Counted from the stretch's first letter, positions 47,701-59,282 are shown. The stretch: DNA of 64,000 nt from Paguma larvata (GCA_030068075.1 CM057844.1:1922001-1986000); one strand, 5' to 3'. Notes: generated from the letters alone by a model not told the origin. Made by a program: numbers and translations.

Positions 47701-48604
47701 CTACTCATGCAGAACACAGAGTTGAATGATTGGGAGAGGATAGAATGGGAGTGGGAAGGGAGGAACGGAGAGAAGGAGGTAAGGCCTAAGACCTATCGCT
47801 AGGACCAGGTGCTCATTCACCAAGTGCTGCATGAGCCGTGACTCTCAACTGTGTCTCAACAGCAGGAGGGAAAAGATGGGAAAATCCCAAGCTGAGCCTG
47901 GGTGGTGGGTGGGTGTCTTGGACTCTCACAGATGCTCAGCCATTAAGCCCCCTCCTTTGGTACCCTCTGGGAATTGTCTTGAATCCTCTTCAGAGCCAGG
48001 CTGCCCAGACACAAGCAACCACGAGGCGCTCTTAACTGAACACATTTCAAATCAATTACTTGGGTATCATTTTGCCACAGCACTGACTTCTACCTGCTGA
48101 CTTCATACTACTGTCTGGACACATTTCACGCCACCCATGCACATACTTAATGGCCATAGACTGTGAGAATGGTTACATCAAAAAGCTGCCATTAAAGCCA
48201 CATTTGACAGGAGAATATCGGGACTTGGAAAGAGACTTAGGAACAAAACTCAGAAAAAATGTAACATATGCCAGAGAAAGGGAACCTGCTTTTCTCAATT
48301 TTACCTCTTTTTTCTGAATCCTTGTGGATTCTCCCTTCCCTGTATTACTGAAATTAATTTCATTCTACAAAACGTGAGTTATAATGAGAGGATATATTGA
48401 CACCATTATCTCAACAACAACAAAAACAAGCTTAAGAGCACTAATCCAGTGCATGCATTTTCAGGCAATTCTATGCTGTCCCAGTTATGTTTAGGCATGG
48501 GTACTGCAGTGAAGAAAACAGAAAAAAAGAACAGCTCACATTATAATGGGAGATAGAAAAGAGAAAAACAATGAATCCTACCAAACACGTATTTTAATTT
48601 TTAA

Positions 48605-48635
<31 letters not shown>

Positions 48636-49444
48636 ACAAACAAACAAACAAACAAACAAACAAACAAACCAATCAATGAACCAACCTGGGAAGGAGGATG
48701 AGATGTGGAGAAGATGTGGTAGGGAGCACAATGTTAAATGTTAGAGTCAGGGGTGATCCCCTGAAAAGCTGACCAATAAATAGCCCAAAATGAAGTGTAG
48801 AACACTTGAGCAATGGAGGGAAAGGAGTATCTATCCTGCAATTTGAGTCATGGGGAGCTTGGGGTGTCATGGGTCATACACGTAAGTGGAAAGACCATCA
48901 GTTGGATTCAGAGGTAAGATCCTGGTCTAATTAATAAGATTCTAATCACCAATTCATATGAGTGGGTGTTTCCCTACAATACCTTGTGATACTGCAATAC
49001 CAGATGGGTGTCCTATAATTTAACTCAATTTGGACACAGTCTATGTGGCAATAGCTTCAGACCCAATAGGTTAAGGACTCAATTCTACAAGATATCATTA
49101 AAACACCCACACACTCATGCTTCAGATGCCAGTCACATGTCCAGGCTATCACATGTGCTTCTAACCACCCTGCTTGAAACTGGAGTTTCCCATGACCAAC
49201 TCCTTGGATTGATTAACTTCCCAAGGTGACACATACAATGCAAGAAACATTATTATTAAGATGCTTAGTACCAAAGGGTATAACTCAGGAAGAGCCAGAA
49301 GGAAGAGATGTATATGGAAAGTGTGGAAAAAGGGCCCTGAGCCTCCCTGGCCTCTCCAAGTAGACCAGTCTCCAATCATCAACCCAGAAGATCTTAGAAC
49401 CCAGTTCTTAGATTTTGGGATTTTATGATGACTTCATTACATAG
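44729..49444. other. Gene-free stretch with a compound microsatellite
   Basis: Mostly unique-looking DNA. Moderate ORFs at 44.7-45.3 and 47.4-47.7 kb have no recognisable homologue and no splice support. Contains the (TAAA)n(CAAA)n tract listed separately. Confidence 0.45.
48602..48668 (+). repeat. Compound microsatellite (TAAA)n(CAAA)n
   Basis: About nine aaat-phase units switch cleanly to about eight caaa units at about 48637. Probably grown from a retrotransposon A-tail. Confidence 0.92.
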
Positions 49445-49720
49445 TCATGATTGATGAAATATTTGGCTATGGGAGACTGATTCATATCCCTCCCCTCCCT
49501 GGACGTCTGGCCTGGTGGGACTGAGATGTCCAACTCACCAATCACAATTCCCTGGTCTGTCCAAAAGTCACCTCATTAACATCACAGGAGACACTTTGGT
49601 GCTCTTATCACTTAGGAACTCTCCAGGGTTTTAGGAGCTCTGTGCCAGAAACAAGGAATAAACCAAATAAACATCTCTTATTATAAATCAGAACATCACA
49701 GAATTTAAGGTGGCAGTTTT
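49445..49720 (+). repeat. Possible old LTR fragment
   Basis: 'aagtcacctcattaacatca', 'ccagggttttaggagctctg', 'tgccagaaacaaggaataaa' and 'tctcttattataaatcagaa' look like the 3' half of an old mammalian LTR with an AATAAA. Family not resolved. Confidence 0.35.
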
Positions 49721-50089
49721 GAGCAGGAGCTATCTGGTATCACTATGGGTGTGAGCTTGTATTAAAGTCACCAGACTGGAGGAGATTCCGAGGGCAGAGA
49801 CCCACCTAGAAAAGACTTACAAGGCCTGAGCCTGGGTTAGGACAGGCCTGGATGAGTTCTTGAGGATGAGGCCAGATTGGAAATTCTTCCTATTTAGACC
49901 AGCAGAGGGAAACAACTCTCCTGGTGTCTTGCAATTAAGGAAAAAATCATGAGCACACCGTCCTTTCAAATCCACCTGCGGAGAATGCTGGAGAGACTGA
50001 CCAGGCAGAAACTGGAGTCCTGGACTCTACCTTCCTCCAACCTGGGTCAGTTTGTTGTGTTGAAGTACCTGTTTGTGTCTCTCTCCTGA

Positions 50090-50200
50090 TCAGACCCTGG
50101 ACTTATGGAGGGCAGACACTGAGCTTTTACATCTCTAAAGTCAGTATCTGACATCATGTGTTCTATGAGTACTTACTAAATCAGTGAATGATGAAGAGCA
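50090..50200 (+). repeat. LINE-2-like 3' end
   Basis: 'atggagggcagacactgagc' followed by 'agtacttactaaatcagtga' and atgatg fits the L2 terminus (gctcaataaatgaatga-type ending). Confidence 0.45.
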
Positions 50201-50439
50201 GAGCTGGGGAATTGATACCACTTTCCATGAAGGATAACTAAGTGCAATTGGATCTACCATGGTGTGACTCAGGTACAAGACTGTAGTAATAAGAGAAAGA
50301 GATCATCAGGGGACACAACCAAGGACCAACATCGTCCCAATGAGGGCACCCGCACTTACAGATATTCAGAAACAAAATAGAGCACACAATTCTACTGTGG
50401 ACCAAGGACATTCTCCCCACTGATTAGATCCGATTGAGG

Positions 50440-50700
50440 CAGGTATTTTTTTTAACATTTTATCAAAATTCCAGTTAGTTAACATACAGTATAATATTAG
50501 TTTCAGGTGTATACTATGGTTCAACACTTCCATACATCACCCAGTGCATATCACAAGTGCATTCCTTAATCCCCATCATCTATTTCCCCCATCCTTCCCA
50601 CCACTTCCCCTCTGGTAACCATCATTTTGTTCTCCATAGTTAAGAGTTCATTTCTTGGTTTGGTCAGATGTTTCTTTCTTTTTGACCACATGTATGGAAA
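50440..50700 (-). repeat. Carnivore L1 3' UTR (older subfamily)
   Basis: 'tccagttagttaacatacag', 'tataatattagtttcaggtg', 'cttccatacatcacccagtg', 'ttccttaatccccatcatct', minus-strand sense. Same subfamily as the element at 62.6 kb; lies about 0.5 kb upstream of the cystatin start. Confidence 0.8.
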
Positions 50701-50870
50701 TATCTTTGTAGTCTGAACCAGTATTGCCAGTTCTAGGAAGAAAATAATGCAGCATATGCACCAAGAAATTTATTTCCTACAAGAATGTGTATCACAGAAT
50801 TATTAATTATAAAAATGAACAATGACAACAACACCAACAACAGCAAATCCTCACTGAAACACAAAAGAGG

Positions 50871-50874
<4 letters not shown>

Positions 50875-50919
<45 letters not shown>
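50875..50919. repeat. (CA)n microsatellite upstream of the cystatin gene
   Basis: A pure CA run of about 44 bp ending about 275 bp before the cystatin ATG. Likely length-polymorphic; purine-pyrimidine alternation can affect nearby promoters, but no effect is shown here. Confidence 0.93.
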
Positions 50920-50920
<1 letters not shown>

Positions 50921-51080
50921 TGGTAATAGCCTAATAGTCTGGCAGTAGAGAAAAAATAATAACAAACTATTTATAACAGGTTGGCTAGGGAATAAAATAA
51001 TAGGAGAGAACAGACAACAGGTCCTGTGAGAAGGACAGACTAAAGGTGAAGCGGAAAGGAGTGGAAGAGGAGGAGCCTTG

Positions 51081-51121
51081 GAGGGGTGGGCGGTCCCAGG
51101 GTGAGGATGGGAGAATAAAAA
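51081..51121 (+). promoter_or_regulatory. Probable cystatin core promoter: GC box and TATA-like element
   Basis: A G-rich GGGTGGGCGG-type Sp1 box (51081-51093) is followed by an AT element AATAAAAA (51114-51121), about 74 bp before the ATG. A TATA-like box here would place transcription start near 51145-51150 and give a short 5' UTR of about 45-50 nt. Spacing and order fit a TATA-type, tissue-regulated promoter. Inferred from motif position only. Confidence 0.5.
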
Positions 51122-51194
51122 CAGGGTGGCAGAGAGGTGGTGATCACTGCCTTGGATCTCTCCCCTTTGAGCTCCATCTGCCACTGAGTACACT

Positions 51195-51416
51195 ATGGCC
51201 CCACGCCTGTGCACTCTACTCCTCCTGCTGGCTGCCCTGGCCCTGGCCCAGGTAGTGAGTGCGGAGAGAAACCCCATACTGGGCGCCCCAGAGGATGCAG
51301 ATATCAATGATGAGGATGTGCAGGAGGCGATAAAGTTTGCCCTCAGCGAGTACAACAAGGCGAACGACGATGAGAACCACAGCCGCGTACTGCAGGTGAA
51401 GCGCGCCCAGAAGCAG
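51195..51416 (+). CDS. Cystatin exon 1 (coding part, residues 1-74)
   Basis: Starts at an ATG in strong Kozak context (A at -3, G at +4). It encodes the signal peptide, the N-terminal inhibitory segment with ILG, the long alpha helix and the strand leading to the QxVxG hairpin. It ends after the glutamine codon CAG at a GTGAGG splice donor (51417). The reading frame continues into the intron as nonsense, so the exon boundary, not the open frame, sets the end. 222 nt, exactly 74 codons. Confidence 0.93.
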
Positions 51417-54400
51417 GTGAGGCCCCTCCACTACCCAAGCGGCACTGGTAGGGCTGTGGGGACCGGGGTCCAGAGCAGAGGTATGTGGCCACATGACATC
51501 ACCAGCTAGCCCCTGCTTGTTCCTCTCTGGGTGGAAGGCTTGCTCTCTGACACAGGAGGAGTGCTGGGACATAGGACACTTCAGCGGTTGTCAGCTGTGG
51601 TATCCACCACAGCCATTCCTCTGCAGGGACACCAGAGTGCCTGGGACCCAGGCTGCAGACCAGGTCACAGCCATGGCCTTTGTTAGTGATTTCAAGTGCC
51701 AGCGTGGACAGAGGACAGAAGTCTGAGGGTCAAACCCCCATCCAGTCCCCTTACGTCTGTGCCGCAGCTTCACGGGACACGGACTTCAGTGTGACCTGTC
51801 AATTTTATGACCACAGTAGTGGAAAATCAGACCCCACACGTGGCTGCCCTCCTGGCTCTGCCACTGAATGATTTTTAAGCACTTTTTCCTTAAACTTTTT
51901 TAAGAGCACTATTTCTGACGAGCAGAGGAGTTAAAATAATAGTTGGTAGAATCTCTGTATATTCCTACCCTGATTATCAAATGTTCTAATTTTGCCATAC
52001 TTGCATTGACCCGTCACTCCAACATATTTGTGTGTGTGATATATGCATTTTTTTCTGAACATTTTGAGTTAACATCTCAGTGTACATTTCCTAGAAATAA
52101 GGACATTTTCTGACATGACTACAACACAGGTTTGGAAATCAAAATCAACAACACTGATACAATCCTCTAATCCACAGACATTATTCATATGTCACTGATT
52201 GTCACGCTGATATCCCTTAAAGCCCAGGACTGCCAGGGTATGTGCAGCAGCCTCTGTCCTGCAGCTTCCCTCACTCTGGATTATCTGCTCCATATGTGAT
52301 CTTAACGTTTTAAGGGTCTGGGCCATTGTGTTGCCTACTGGTGCTTAGTTTGGATTGGTCTGATGTTTCGTCCAGATGAGATTCAGGTCATACAGCAGTG
52401 GTTTGTTCTCCTCCCTGCCTCCCCTCCTCAGATTCCTCTAAACTAACCTGCATTCTATGTCATCATTGTTCAACAGAGTTTAGGGCCCACACCAATCATT
52501 CTTCATGAGGCAGGGCACTCTCTGTTCCCTGAGCACTCATGTTGTCGGCAAACACAGATGGGCCGATGAGCTAGCCTGTGGTGTACCCAGTGTATCCCTG
52601 AGCAGAGGAACTGGCATAAAAATCCAAACCTGTCCTGAGATCCTGGAGGAAAGGTCCTTGAAGTGTTGCTTCCTTTGCCAGGTACAATCCATGGGCTCAG
52701 CCTGTTGAAAAATGACATTTCATTCCCCACCCCAATACCACCACACCCTCAACAACACCCAGGGGTAGAGTCGAGAAGGAGGTAGGAGGGAGTGTCAGGA
52801 AGGGCCACTGAGCTTTGCAGCCTCTAAGAATGACTAAGATTTGGGCAAGCTGGTCAAATGGCCAGCTGGCTTGGGGATGGGGCCCATTCGACACCAGAAA
52901 AGAGCCTCACAGCAATGAAAGCTGATAGTGCATGCCACCATTTAGGGCTCATCCTCTTTCTCTGGAAACTTCGGAAGGTGGGTCCAGAATAGACCATTAC
53001 TCGCCCTGCTGCAGTTGGTTGGCACTGTGTGATTTGGATGGGATATGTGTTCCCTGTTCACTGGGTTCCTGCCAGTCTGTTCCTCTTGAGAACGGCACTA
53101 GCTTGGCATCACGGTTCATCAGCCCATGTAGAAAACTGACACCAGACGGATCCCAGGATGTACCTGTGACTCCACCAGTTATGGGTGGAGCCTGGTCCAG
53201 GGCCCTCATCCCATGCTTCCCCAAGTTCTGATCTGCACGTCTCTGAGGATGCCCTGTATGTGGACAGGGTTCATTCTCTCCTGCAATCTCAAATGTAATC
53301 GACAGGTAGGTTGTGACCCACTTCAGAAATATCCCCAACAAAATTAAAATTTTAAATGTAGGACTGCAGGGGCAGCATTTTAAGCATTGGCTTAAAATGT
53401 GTGCATGTATGTATGTGTGTGTCCCTGTGTGTGAGAGAGAGACAATGACAGAGACAGAGAGACAGAGACATAGAGACAGAGGGAGAGAGTCTGAAGTAGT
53501 GCAAACTAGTTCCTAGCTTGAACTGAGAGAATAAACAAACTGAGTTGCATTTTGAAATGCAAATGTCTATAGAGTTGACCCAGGTAACTGGAATTTAGCT
53601 TAAATGTATCCATTACATGAGTGTCTTCCTGAACCTGACCCAGAATCTGCACCAGCACCAGAGTCCTCACTGTGGTATACTCCCTGCCCTGACTCCGTGT
53701 GCAGGAGAGGTTTATTAGCCCGACTGCTCGCTGCCCAGACTGTGCCTCCCTTTCCAAACCCAATTAACTGAATTTTGGTCCCTGACTTTCACCTTCAAAC
53801 TTCATGCTTCTTGTCCCTCTGTCAGCCTGAGACCTTATGGAGCTGCTCTGGGAATCAGTTACAAAATGAGTTGTTTACAGCCACTGGGCCAGTCCACGGA
53901 AAGTGGCTGTGAGTTTCTGGGGTACAGGCTTTGACAGCATAATGCTGTGATGAGGGCCCAATAGCAGGAAGTTTACTGTGTATGTAAAACTGTCTGGTGT
54001 TGTGAGCACACCCTGCTGTCCCCATGTGCAGGTTGTGGGTGGAACGAACTATTTCCTGGATGTGGAGATCGGCCGAACCCAATGCAGCAAGTCCGAGCCC
54101 AACTTGGAGAGCTGTCCCTTCCATGAGGAACCAGAGTTGCTGAGGGTATGTGCCTAATGGGGGCCAGGAGCAGCCAGGCGGGGAAGAGGCCTGGGAGTGA
54201 GCCTGTGTCTGTGGGGTGCATCATATGCTGGGGCTAGGGGTGTGCAGGTGTCAGAGTGTGAGGGGGGAAGTGTGCAGGTGCGGGCATGCGACTAATTTGA
54301 ATTTATACAGGGAACTTTGCTTGGAAAAGTGGAGCTGCATGTGCAATGGGCTCTATTGACAGTGGGACAGAGGAAGCAGCTATGGGGGTGTTTGCTGGGG

Positions 54401-55078
54401 AGAGGGAGATAGGCCTTTAATCCCAGCCTCGGCTGTCTGTAAAGACTGGAAATTTATCGTCTCTGATGGGCAGAACCCCTGCAATGTTGTCCTGGTCAGC
54501 AAATAATGCTTCCCCATGGGCCTGACTGGATCTTTGTGGTCTTGGGCTCACGTGAAGTTTGGACTTCTTTTGTCTGCTTGTTTCCGCCCTCTGCTTTCTT
54601 CATGTGTGTGTGTATGTGATTTACTATTGGTCACAGTCCGTGGGTCCCACCGTCTGTATCTGTCCTAGTGTGGCCCACTGGAGGTCAGGGAATTTGGGGG
54701 CAGTGGAATTTGGGGAGCATTCCACAAACTGCTCCTAAAAATGGCTGTGGTGATACATTGACCATGAAGGAACCTGAGGGTGGGGGCTGGAGGCAGGACC
54801 CCACCTCCTGGACATGGAGCCATGGCATGGTGACCGAGAGCTAATGGAGACCCCTGCTTACTGTTCTGGGCTTTGTAGGGTGGGAGCCAATGTCCCACCT
54901 TCACTATTCTCCACCAGCTCTTCTGACTTCACCAGACTGGGCATTTTCCTTTCGGACTGTAACCATAACTGTCCTTCTCGTTTCCCTTTCACAGAAAAAG
55001 CTCTGCTCCTTCCAAGTAAACCATGTCCCCTGGCTAGAAAAGAAATCCCTGCTGGATTCCCATTGCCACGATGCATAG
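51195..55078 (+). CDS. Type-2 (family 2) secreted cystatin, 3 coding exons, 139 aa
   Basis: The predicted product is a secreted inhibitor of papain-like cysteine proteases (cathepsins B, H, L and S in this family). Joining 51195-51416, 54032-54145 and 54995-55078 gives 139 residues, close to the family's usual 140-146. Residues 1-23 form a leucine-rich signal peptide ending VVSA. The mature N-terminus contains ILG, the conserved glycine that enters the protease cleft. EAIKFALSEYNKA is the central helix, Q74-VVGG the first hairpin (it spans the exon 1/2 junction) and VPW the second hairpin. Four cysteines in exons 2 and 3 match the two family disulfides. All introns are GT-AG and phase 0, at the classic cystatin positions. 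ADINDEDVQ and NKANDD resemble salivary S/SN cystatins; GRTxC and NLxxCPFH are shared with cystatin C. Paralogue assignment is open, so no symbol is given. Odd points: GA replaces the usual GG at the N-terminal site, and there is an NHS glycosylation sequon at residue 61. Confidence 0.95.
51870..52440 (+). repeat. Ancient L1M/HAL1-type fragment in cystatin intron 1
   Basis: 'cattttgagttaacatctca', 'gtgtacatttcctagaaata', 'aggacattttctgacatgac', 'tacaatcctctaatccacag' and 'gattggtctgatgtttcgtc' match the order of an old L1-derived repeat. Orientation relative to L1 is uncertain. Confidence 0.5.
52441..54031. other. Rest of cystatin intron 1, with GT/GA-rich tract
   Basis: No extra exon seen; the ORFs here lack cystatin motifs. 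A (GT)/(GA) simple tract lies at 53398-53490. The segment 53640-54000 is unassigned. Confidence 0.5.
54032..54145 (+). CDS. Cystatin exon 2 (residues 75-112)
   Basis: Preceded by a pyrimidine-containing acceptor ending gtgcag and followed by a GTATGT donor. The 114-nt length is the standard exon 2 size for type-2 cystatins. It encodes VVGG of the first hairpin, the YFLDVEIGRTQC strand, and NLESCPFHEEPELLR with the second and first-pair cysteines. Too short to be obvious as a stand-alone ORF; identified by protein similarity and splice sites. Intron 1 is about 2.6 kb. Confidence 0.93.
54995..55078 (+). CDS. Cystatin exon 3 (residues 113-139 and stop)
   Basis: The acceptor is a strong polypyrimidine tract ending ctttcacag. 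It encodes KKLCSFQ, the VPW hairpin and a terminal DSHCHDA, matching the C-terminal C-x-D-A ending of cystatin C. Stop TAG at 55076-55078. Intron 2 is 849 bp. The 3' UTR runs to about 55320. Confidence 0.93.
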   Translation, partial: KKLCSFQVNHVPWLEKKSLLDSHCHDA

Positions 55079-55294
55079 AGGACCTTGTAACAGGCCCCAT
55101 CACACTCTCATCCACCTTGCAGAGCTGCTAAGCTTTTGACCCTGCACGGGTGAAAGTCCCCTCAGTGTGCCAGCACCAGGAGATGGATAAAGGGTTCTGG
55201 GGACTTTTTGGACAACTTAGTGACTTACCTCTTTTCTTTTAATTGCTTTCCAAATGCACCAGACGTAGAGCATGTATTCTGTTCTATCTTAATC

Positions 55295-55300
55295 AATAAA
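55295..55300 (+). promoter_or_regulatory. Cystatin polyadenylation signal AATAAA
   Basis: Canonical AATAAA 217 bp after the stop codon, with a T-rich stretch (gctaattttgacttgttc) 10-30 nt downstream acting as the likely downstream element. Predicted cleavage is near 55315-55325. Confidence 0.8.
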
Positions 55301-55325
55301 CATGATTATCAGCTAATTTTGACTT

Positions 55326-56050
55326 GTTCAGTTTCTTGGATATATGCACAGAAGAAGGGTTTGGGTAGTTCTTTATAAAGAACTCCTGGTCCCAATGTTT
55401 CTGAGAGCTGAGAGCTGACAGACCCATGGTGGAATCATGAGGGGAGCGTGCTACAATTTCTTTGGATGATTGAAACAGGGACAGGCTGAGAACCCAGTCC
55501 TACAGCCATGCTGACTCCTGATAATCACATAGGGAAGGAGAAGACATGATCTGCTCATTCTGGAGACTTGGCTCCTATGTTTGAAAAGAATTCAGTTGGT
55601 GAATGGGAATGGGCAAAAGGAAGAGTTCAGATAGAACCCATAGCCTAGGGTCACTCTGAGCAGAACTCTGCCAGGAATAAAGTTCAACCATGTGTGCTGA
55701 GCCTATCATACTCTTGTCAGGATTTTCACTGGTGAAATACCCTGGAGACAAAATAAATATTGATATATGCCTATCCCTTTTCACAAAAGCTTTCAGAAAG
55801 CTACAGGAGACAATGACTAAAATTTAGGTAGGTATATGTAACTGATTGTAGAATTACCTATTAGAATCAAGATCATTCATTGTCTGAATCAGGTGAGTTA
55901 CATTGGAAAGAGTAAAAGCAACTCTACATTACTGTCTCAAGACCGTGTCCTTAGAGAGGACTCTTGGAGCAGGAAAAGCAAGGGGAACACACATCCAAGG
56001 ACAGCTGTAGGTGTGCTGATCCTGCTGACTGGTTGAGTTCAAGTCATGGG
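55326..56050. other. Gene-free stretch downstream of the cystatin
   Basis: No second cystatin exon set found. The part after about 55570 could be terminal sequence of the ERV whose env relic follows, but LTR ends were not identifiable. Confidence 0.4.
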
Positions 56051-56870
56051 TCACTTGGTCGTCCTTTCTTTTTGATGACATTCTCCAACACTCCCCTCTT
56101 CGTGACCCTCTCTTATGGTCTCATAGCCCTTTCTTCTGCAGTGGACACGGGTATAGGCAAGGGATTTAATTAGCCTAGAGGTGATTTTTTGGTGGCTCTC
56201 TGACTGCATTAGAGGCAAATGCAACAGCAAAAATAGAGGCACATGCAAGACAAAACACATTTAAGATAATAATTTCCAACATCAATGACATTTTTTCTAT
56301 CAAGAGCACCCAGACCCAAATGATTCATTTATTAAGTCCCTTGAGATTCGGATTGGATCTCTCTGGCCATTACCTTGGATCCTCATGTGATTCAATAAAG
56401 ACGATACATTAGCAGACTCATCAGTTATGAACATGGATTATTCTGTTTGCATGATGACATAGGTGCCATCCTTGAGGCAGTAATAATATCCAAGCCTACC
56501 TACTTGGAGGATCTCATTTCTAATTAGAATCAGTTCAGTGTTCAGTAAGGACAAGCTTTGTTGGCTTCCATTCAGAGTTTGCTGAGTATATATCCTAAGA
56601 GTTTCTATATGTGCAAGAACATCCTCCAGGCCATGGAGGCAACAAAGACAGCAGACAAATGACCATACCAGTGAAACACAGAATGTGTTCATCTAGCCTC
56701 GAAAACAGGGAGATGGTAGCCAGTGTTATCATGGGGCAGATTCTACCGTATACCCATGGAATGCCCAAGTGCATTGGCTCAACCACCCACGTGGAAACTG
56801 TGCCACATAGCCGTTGAGTCCTAATCAGAAAATACTTGGATTTACAACGAATCAATTCCAAACTAATCAC
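56051..56870 (-). pseudogene. Endogenous retrovirus envelope relic (TM region)
   Basis: Minus-strand frames resemble the transmembrane subunit of a retroviral envelope. In order from about 56870: an SU-end-like stretch; a helical segment LLNTELILIRNEIL near 56540; a following YYYCLKDGTYVIMQTE region in the place of the immunosuppressive/cysteine motif; an in-frame stop near 56438; then NVSSLLNHM; further stops; and a hydrophobic segment (CFVLHVPLFLLLHLPL, 56255-56210) where the membrane anchor should be. Frameshifts, stops and loss of the cysteine cluster make it non-functional. The layout suggests a class I-like ERV; not certain. Confidence 0.55.
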
Positions 56871-57599
56871 TATCCCTTAATTACGATGGAATGACTATAT
56901 GGTTCCAATGAACTATGTACTAGCCCTAGTATTTTCTTCTGCAGTGTACTGCTTTAGAGCATTCTAATCCTTTCCCTCGGGGATGATACTCACTATGGAA
57001 ATCCTGATGAGCTTGAGAGGGTCACCTGACCACGTGCCCAATAGTGAGATGGATTTTATAGGTGGGTATTGAAGTGAGTCCACTGTCGAGAGACATTTCC
57101 ATGAGCAGCCCCTCCAATGACTGTTCACCAAAGACCAGTGAAAATCAAAGGCCATAAAGGCAGATTTTAGCTAGAACTTGTATGGGGAGGCCATCCCCTT
57201 CTATAAGAATTGCTTGTTAGCCATTGAGAAATTAGGGGTAAACCACTAAAGTCCCTACCTTGTGGAGAATGGCTTTTTTGGGCCTGGAGACACCACAGGA
57301 GCTCTAGAGCTGCTCTTGTCAGAAGGTATTCCCAGAAGTTTTCCTATTAACCAGGTGACAAACACCCAACATCCTGGCAAGCACTGGGTTCCCATTCTCT
57401 GCTCCCTTGAGAGGACCGTCCGTCATAGTCCTTCCCTGGTGGTAGTGGCCAGACACAAGGATTACTGTGTTGACTCCTACTTTTGTAGGTGGTTTTGAGG
57501 GAGTCTCCACCTTCTTAGGTAGCTCTTCATAGCTGGACTTCCTCAGCTCCTTAGAAAAGAAATGAATGCCTTAATTACAGTTTTTAGAGTCTGTCTCTG
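56871..57599. other. Gene-free stretch, possibly more decayed ERV
   Basis: Lies on the 5' side of the env relic on the minus strand, so SU or pol remnants would be expected here. I could not recognise any. Confidence 0.35.
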
Positions 57600-58080
57600 A
57601 GTGGCACAAGGCAACCTGGTGTACTAGGTTTGCACTGCTGGGTAACAAACAATGCTAAAACAAATCATCTTAAATTAGTCTCCTACAACGGAGACTTAAA
57701 GATTCCTGATCTCAAAGGGCTTTAGGTCAGGAATCCAAGAATCCTTTAGCTGGTTTGTTCTGGCTCAGGTTCTCTCAGAAGGCAGTGATCACTTAACACT
57801 CAAGACTGCAGTTATGTGAGGCTGGACTGGGCCTGGAGGATTTTCTTCTAAGTGCTCTCAGGTGAGTGTGGGCAGAAGGCCACAGTTCTCACCATGTGGT
57901 TCTCTCCATGGCACAGCGCCCAGCATAGCAGCTGGATTCCACCCGTCCCCCGAGAGAGTTTCCTGAGAGAGAAATGGAGCTACCAACATGGGAGTCTCAG
58001 TGTCTCTCACCACTTAATCTCAGATGTCCATGCTATAAGCCACACAAGTGAGGTCATAGGTTGTAGTCAAAAACAACTTT
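57600..58080 (+). repeat. Ancient interspersed repeat (same type as at 14.2 kb)
   Basis: 'gcactgctgggtaacaaaca', 'ttctggctcaggttctctca', 'ctggactgggcctggaggat', 'ccacagttctcaccatgtgg', 'tctctccatggcacagcgcc' follow a common old mammalian repeat (tgcataacaaattacc type). Class not assigned. Confidence 0.55.
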
Positions 58081-58809
58081 TAAGCAAAGAAAGACACTTT
58101 TAAAAATATAGTAAGAGACAGCACTGTGAGATTTTGAGGAATAAAAGGGAGAGAGCAAGTGATCAGATTGCAGATCATGGCCCCATTTGAGGTTCAGGTC
58201 ATTGGTTCCAATCATGCAGCTGTCTATACAGTTGTCCTGTTCCATAGTCTATGCCAGACTATCTGGCCTGCTCCGAGTGGACTGAGCAGGTGGTCCAATG
58301 ACACCAACAAAAAATAACATGGAACATGTAGGTGGAGTGGTATAATGACATGACTTTCATTCCCCACCAATGGTTTTGAATATCAGCATGCAACACTCAC
58401 TTTGTAGATGCTTTCATTGGAACACCAACGCTGTGCAATGATTCAGAGAAGGGTAATCTACATCCCAAATGTGAGATATAATGCATACCATACCCCATCC
58501 CTGCTTTTGGAGAGTCACTAAACTTTCCCCCAAAGACTAAAAGCTCTCAGTGATGTTCTACACGAATGAAAGGTAATTGATTTTGTTTTAGAAAGTATAT
58601 CTCAAAAATCCATAATCATACTGGGAGCTCCAAAGGAAAAGATGTGGAACAACTGGAATCTCACACATTGTTCATGAGAGTGTAAGGCAGTATAAACTCT
58701 TCAGTATTATTTATTATACAACAAAACACACCACAGCCACATTGAATTTTGGTGTAGGTACATGAATATTTTTCATACTTTTCTCCATTTTTTAAATTAA
58801 ATAGAAGAA
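58081..58809. other. Gene-free stretch, nothing recognised
   Basis: Short ORFs without similarity; no named repeat. Confidence 0.4.
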
Positions 58810-59226
58810 AACGTATTTTTTAAAAATTATTTATTTAAATTCAACTTAATTAACACACGGTGTCGTATTGATTTTGGGAGTAGAACCCAGTGATTCACCA
58901 TTTACATATAACACGCAGTGTTCATCCAAACGAGCACCCTCTTTAATGTCCAACATCCATTCAGCCCATCCCAAACCAGCCTCCCTTCCAGCAATCCCCA
59001 GTTTGTTCTCTGTATTTAAGAGTCTCTATGGTTTGCCTCCCTCTCTGTTTTTATCTTATTTTTCCTTCCATTCCCCTAAGTTCATATGTTGTTTTCTTAA
59101 ATTCCATATATGAGTGAAAACGTTGCCTTTCTCTGACTTATTTTGCACAATGTCATACACTCTAGTTCCATTCACGTTGTTGTAAACGGTAAGATTTCAT
59201 TTGTTTTGATCTCTGAGTAATATTCC

Positions 59227-59282
<56 letters not shown>

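Noticed and set aside
48602..48668. Regular repeats considered as a CRISPR-like array
   Set aside because: They are 4-bp units with no spacers in a mammalian genome: a microsatellite.
51417..51509. Open extension of cystatin exon 1 into the intron
   Set aside because: The frame stays open for 30 codons past the GTGAGG donor, but the next exon restores the conserved QVVGG hairpin exactly at the donor.
55326..58809. Possible second cystatin paralogue downstream
   Set aside because: Cystatin genes occur in clusters, but I found no QxVxG, VPW or NLxxCPFH text in any frame here.
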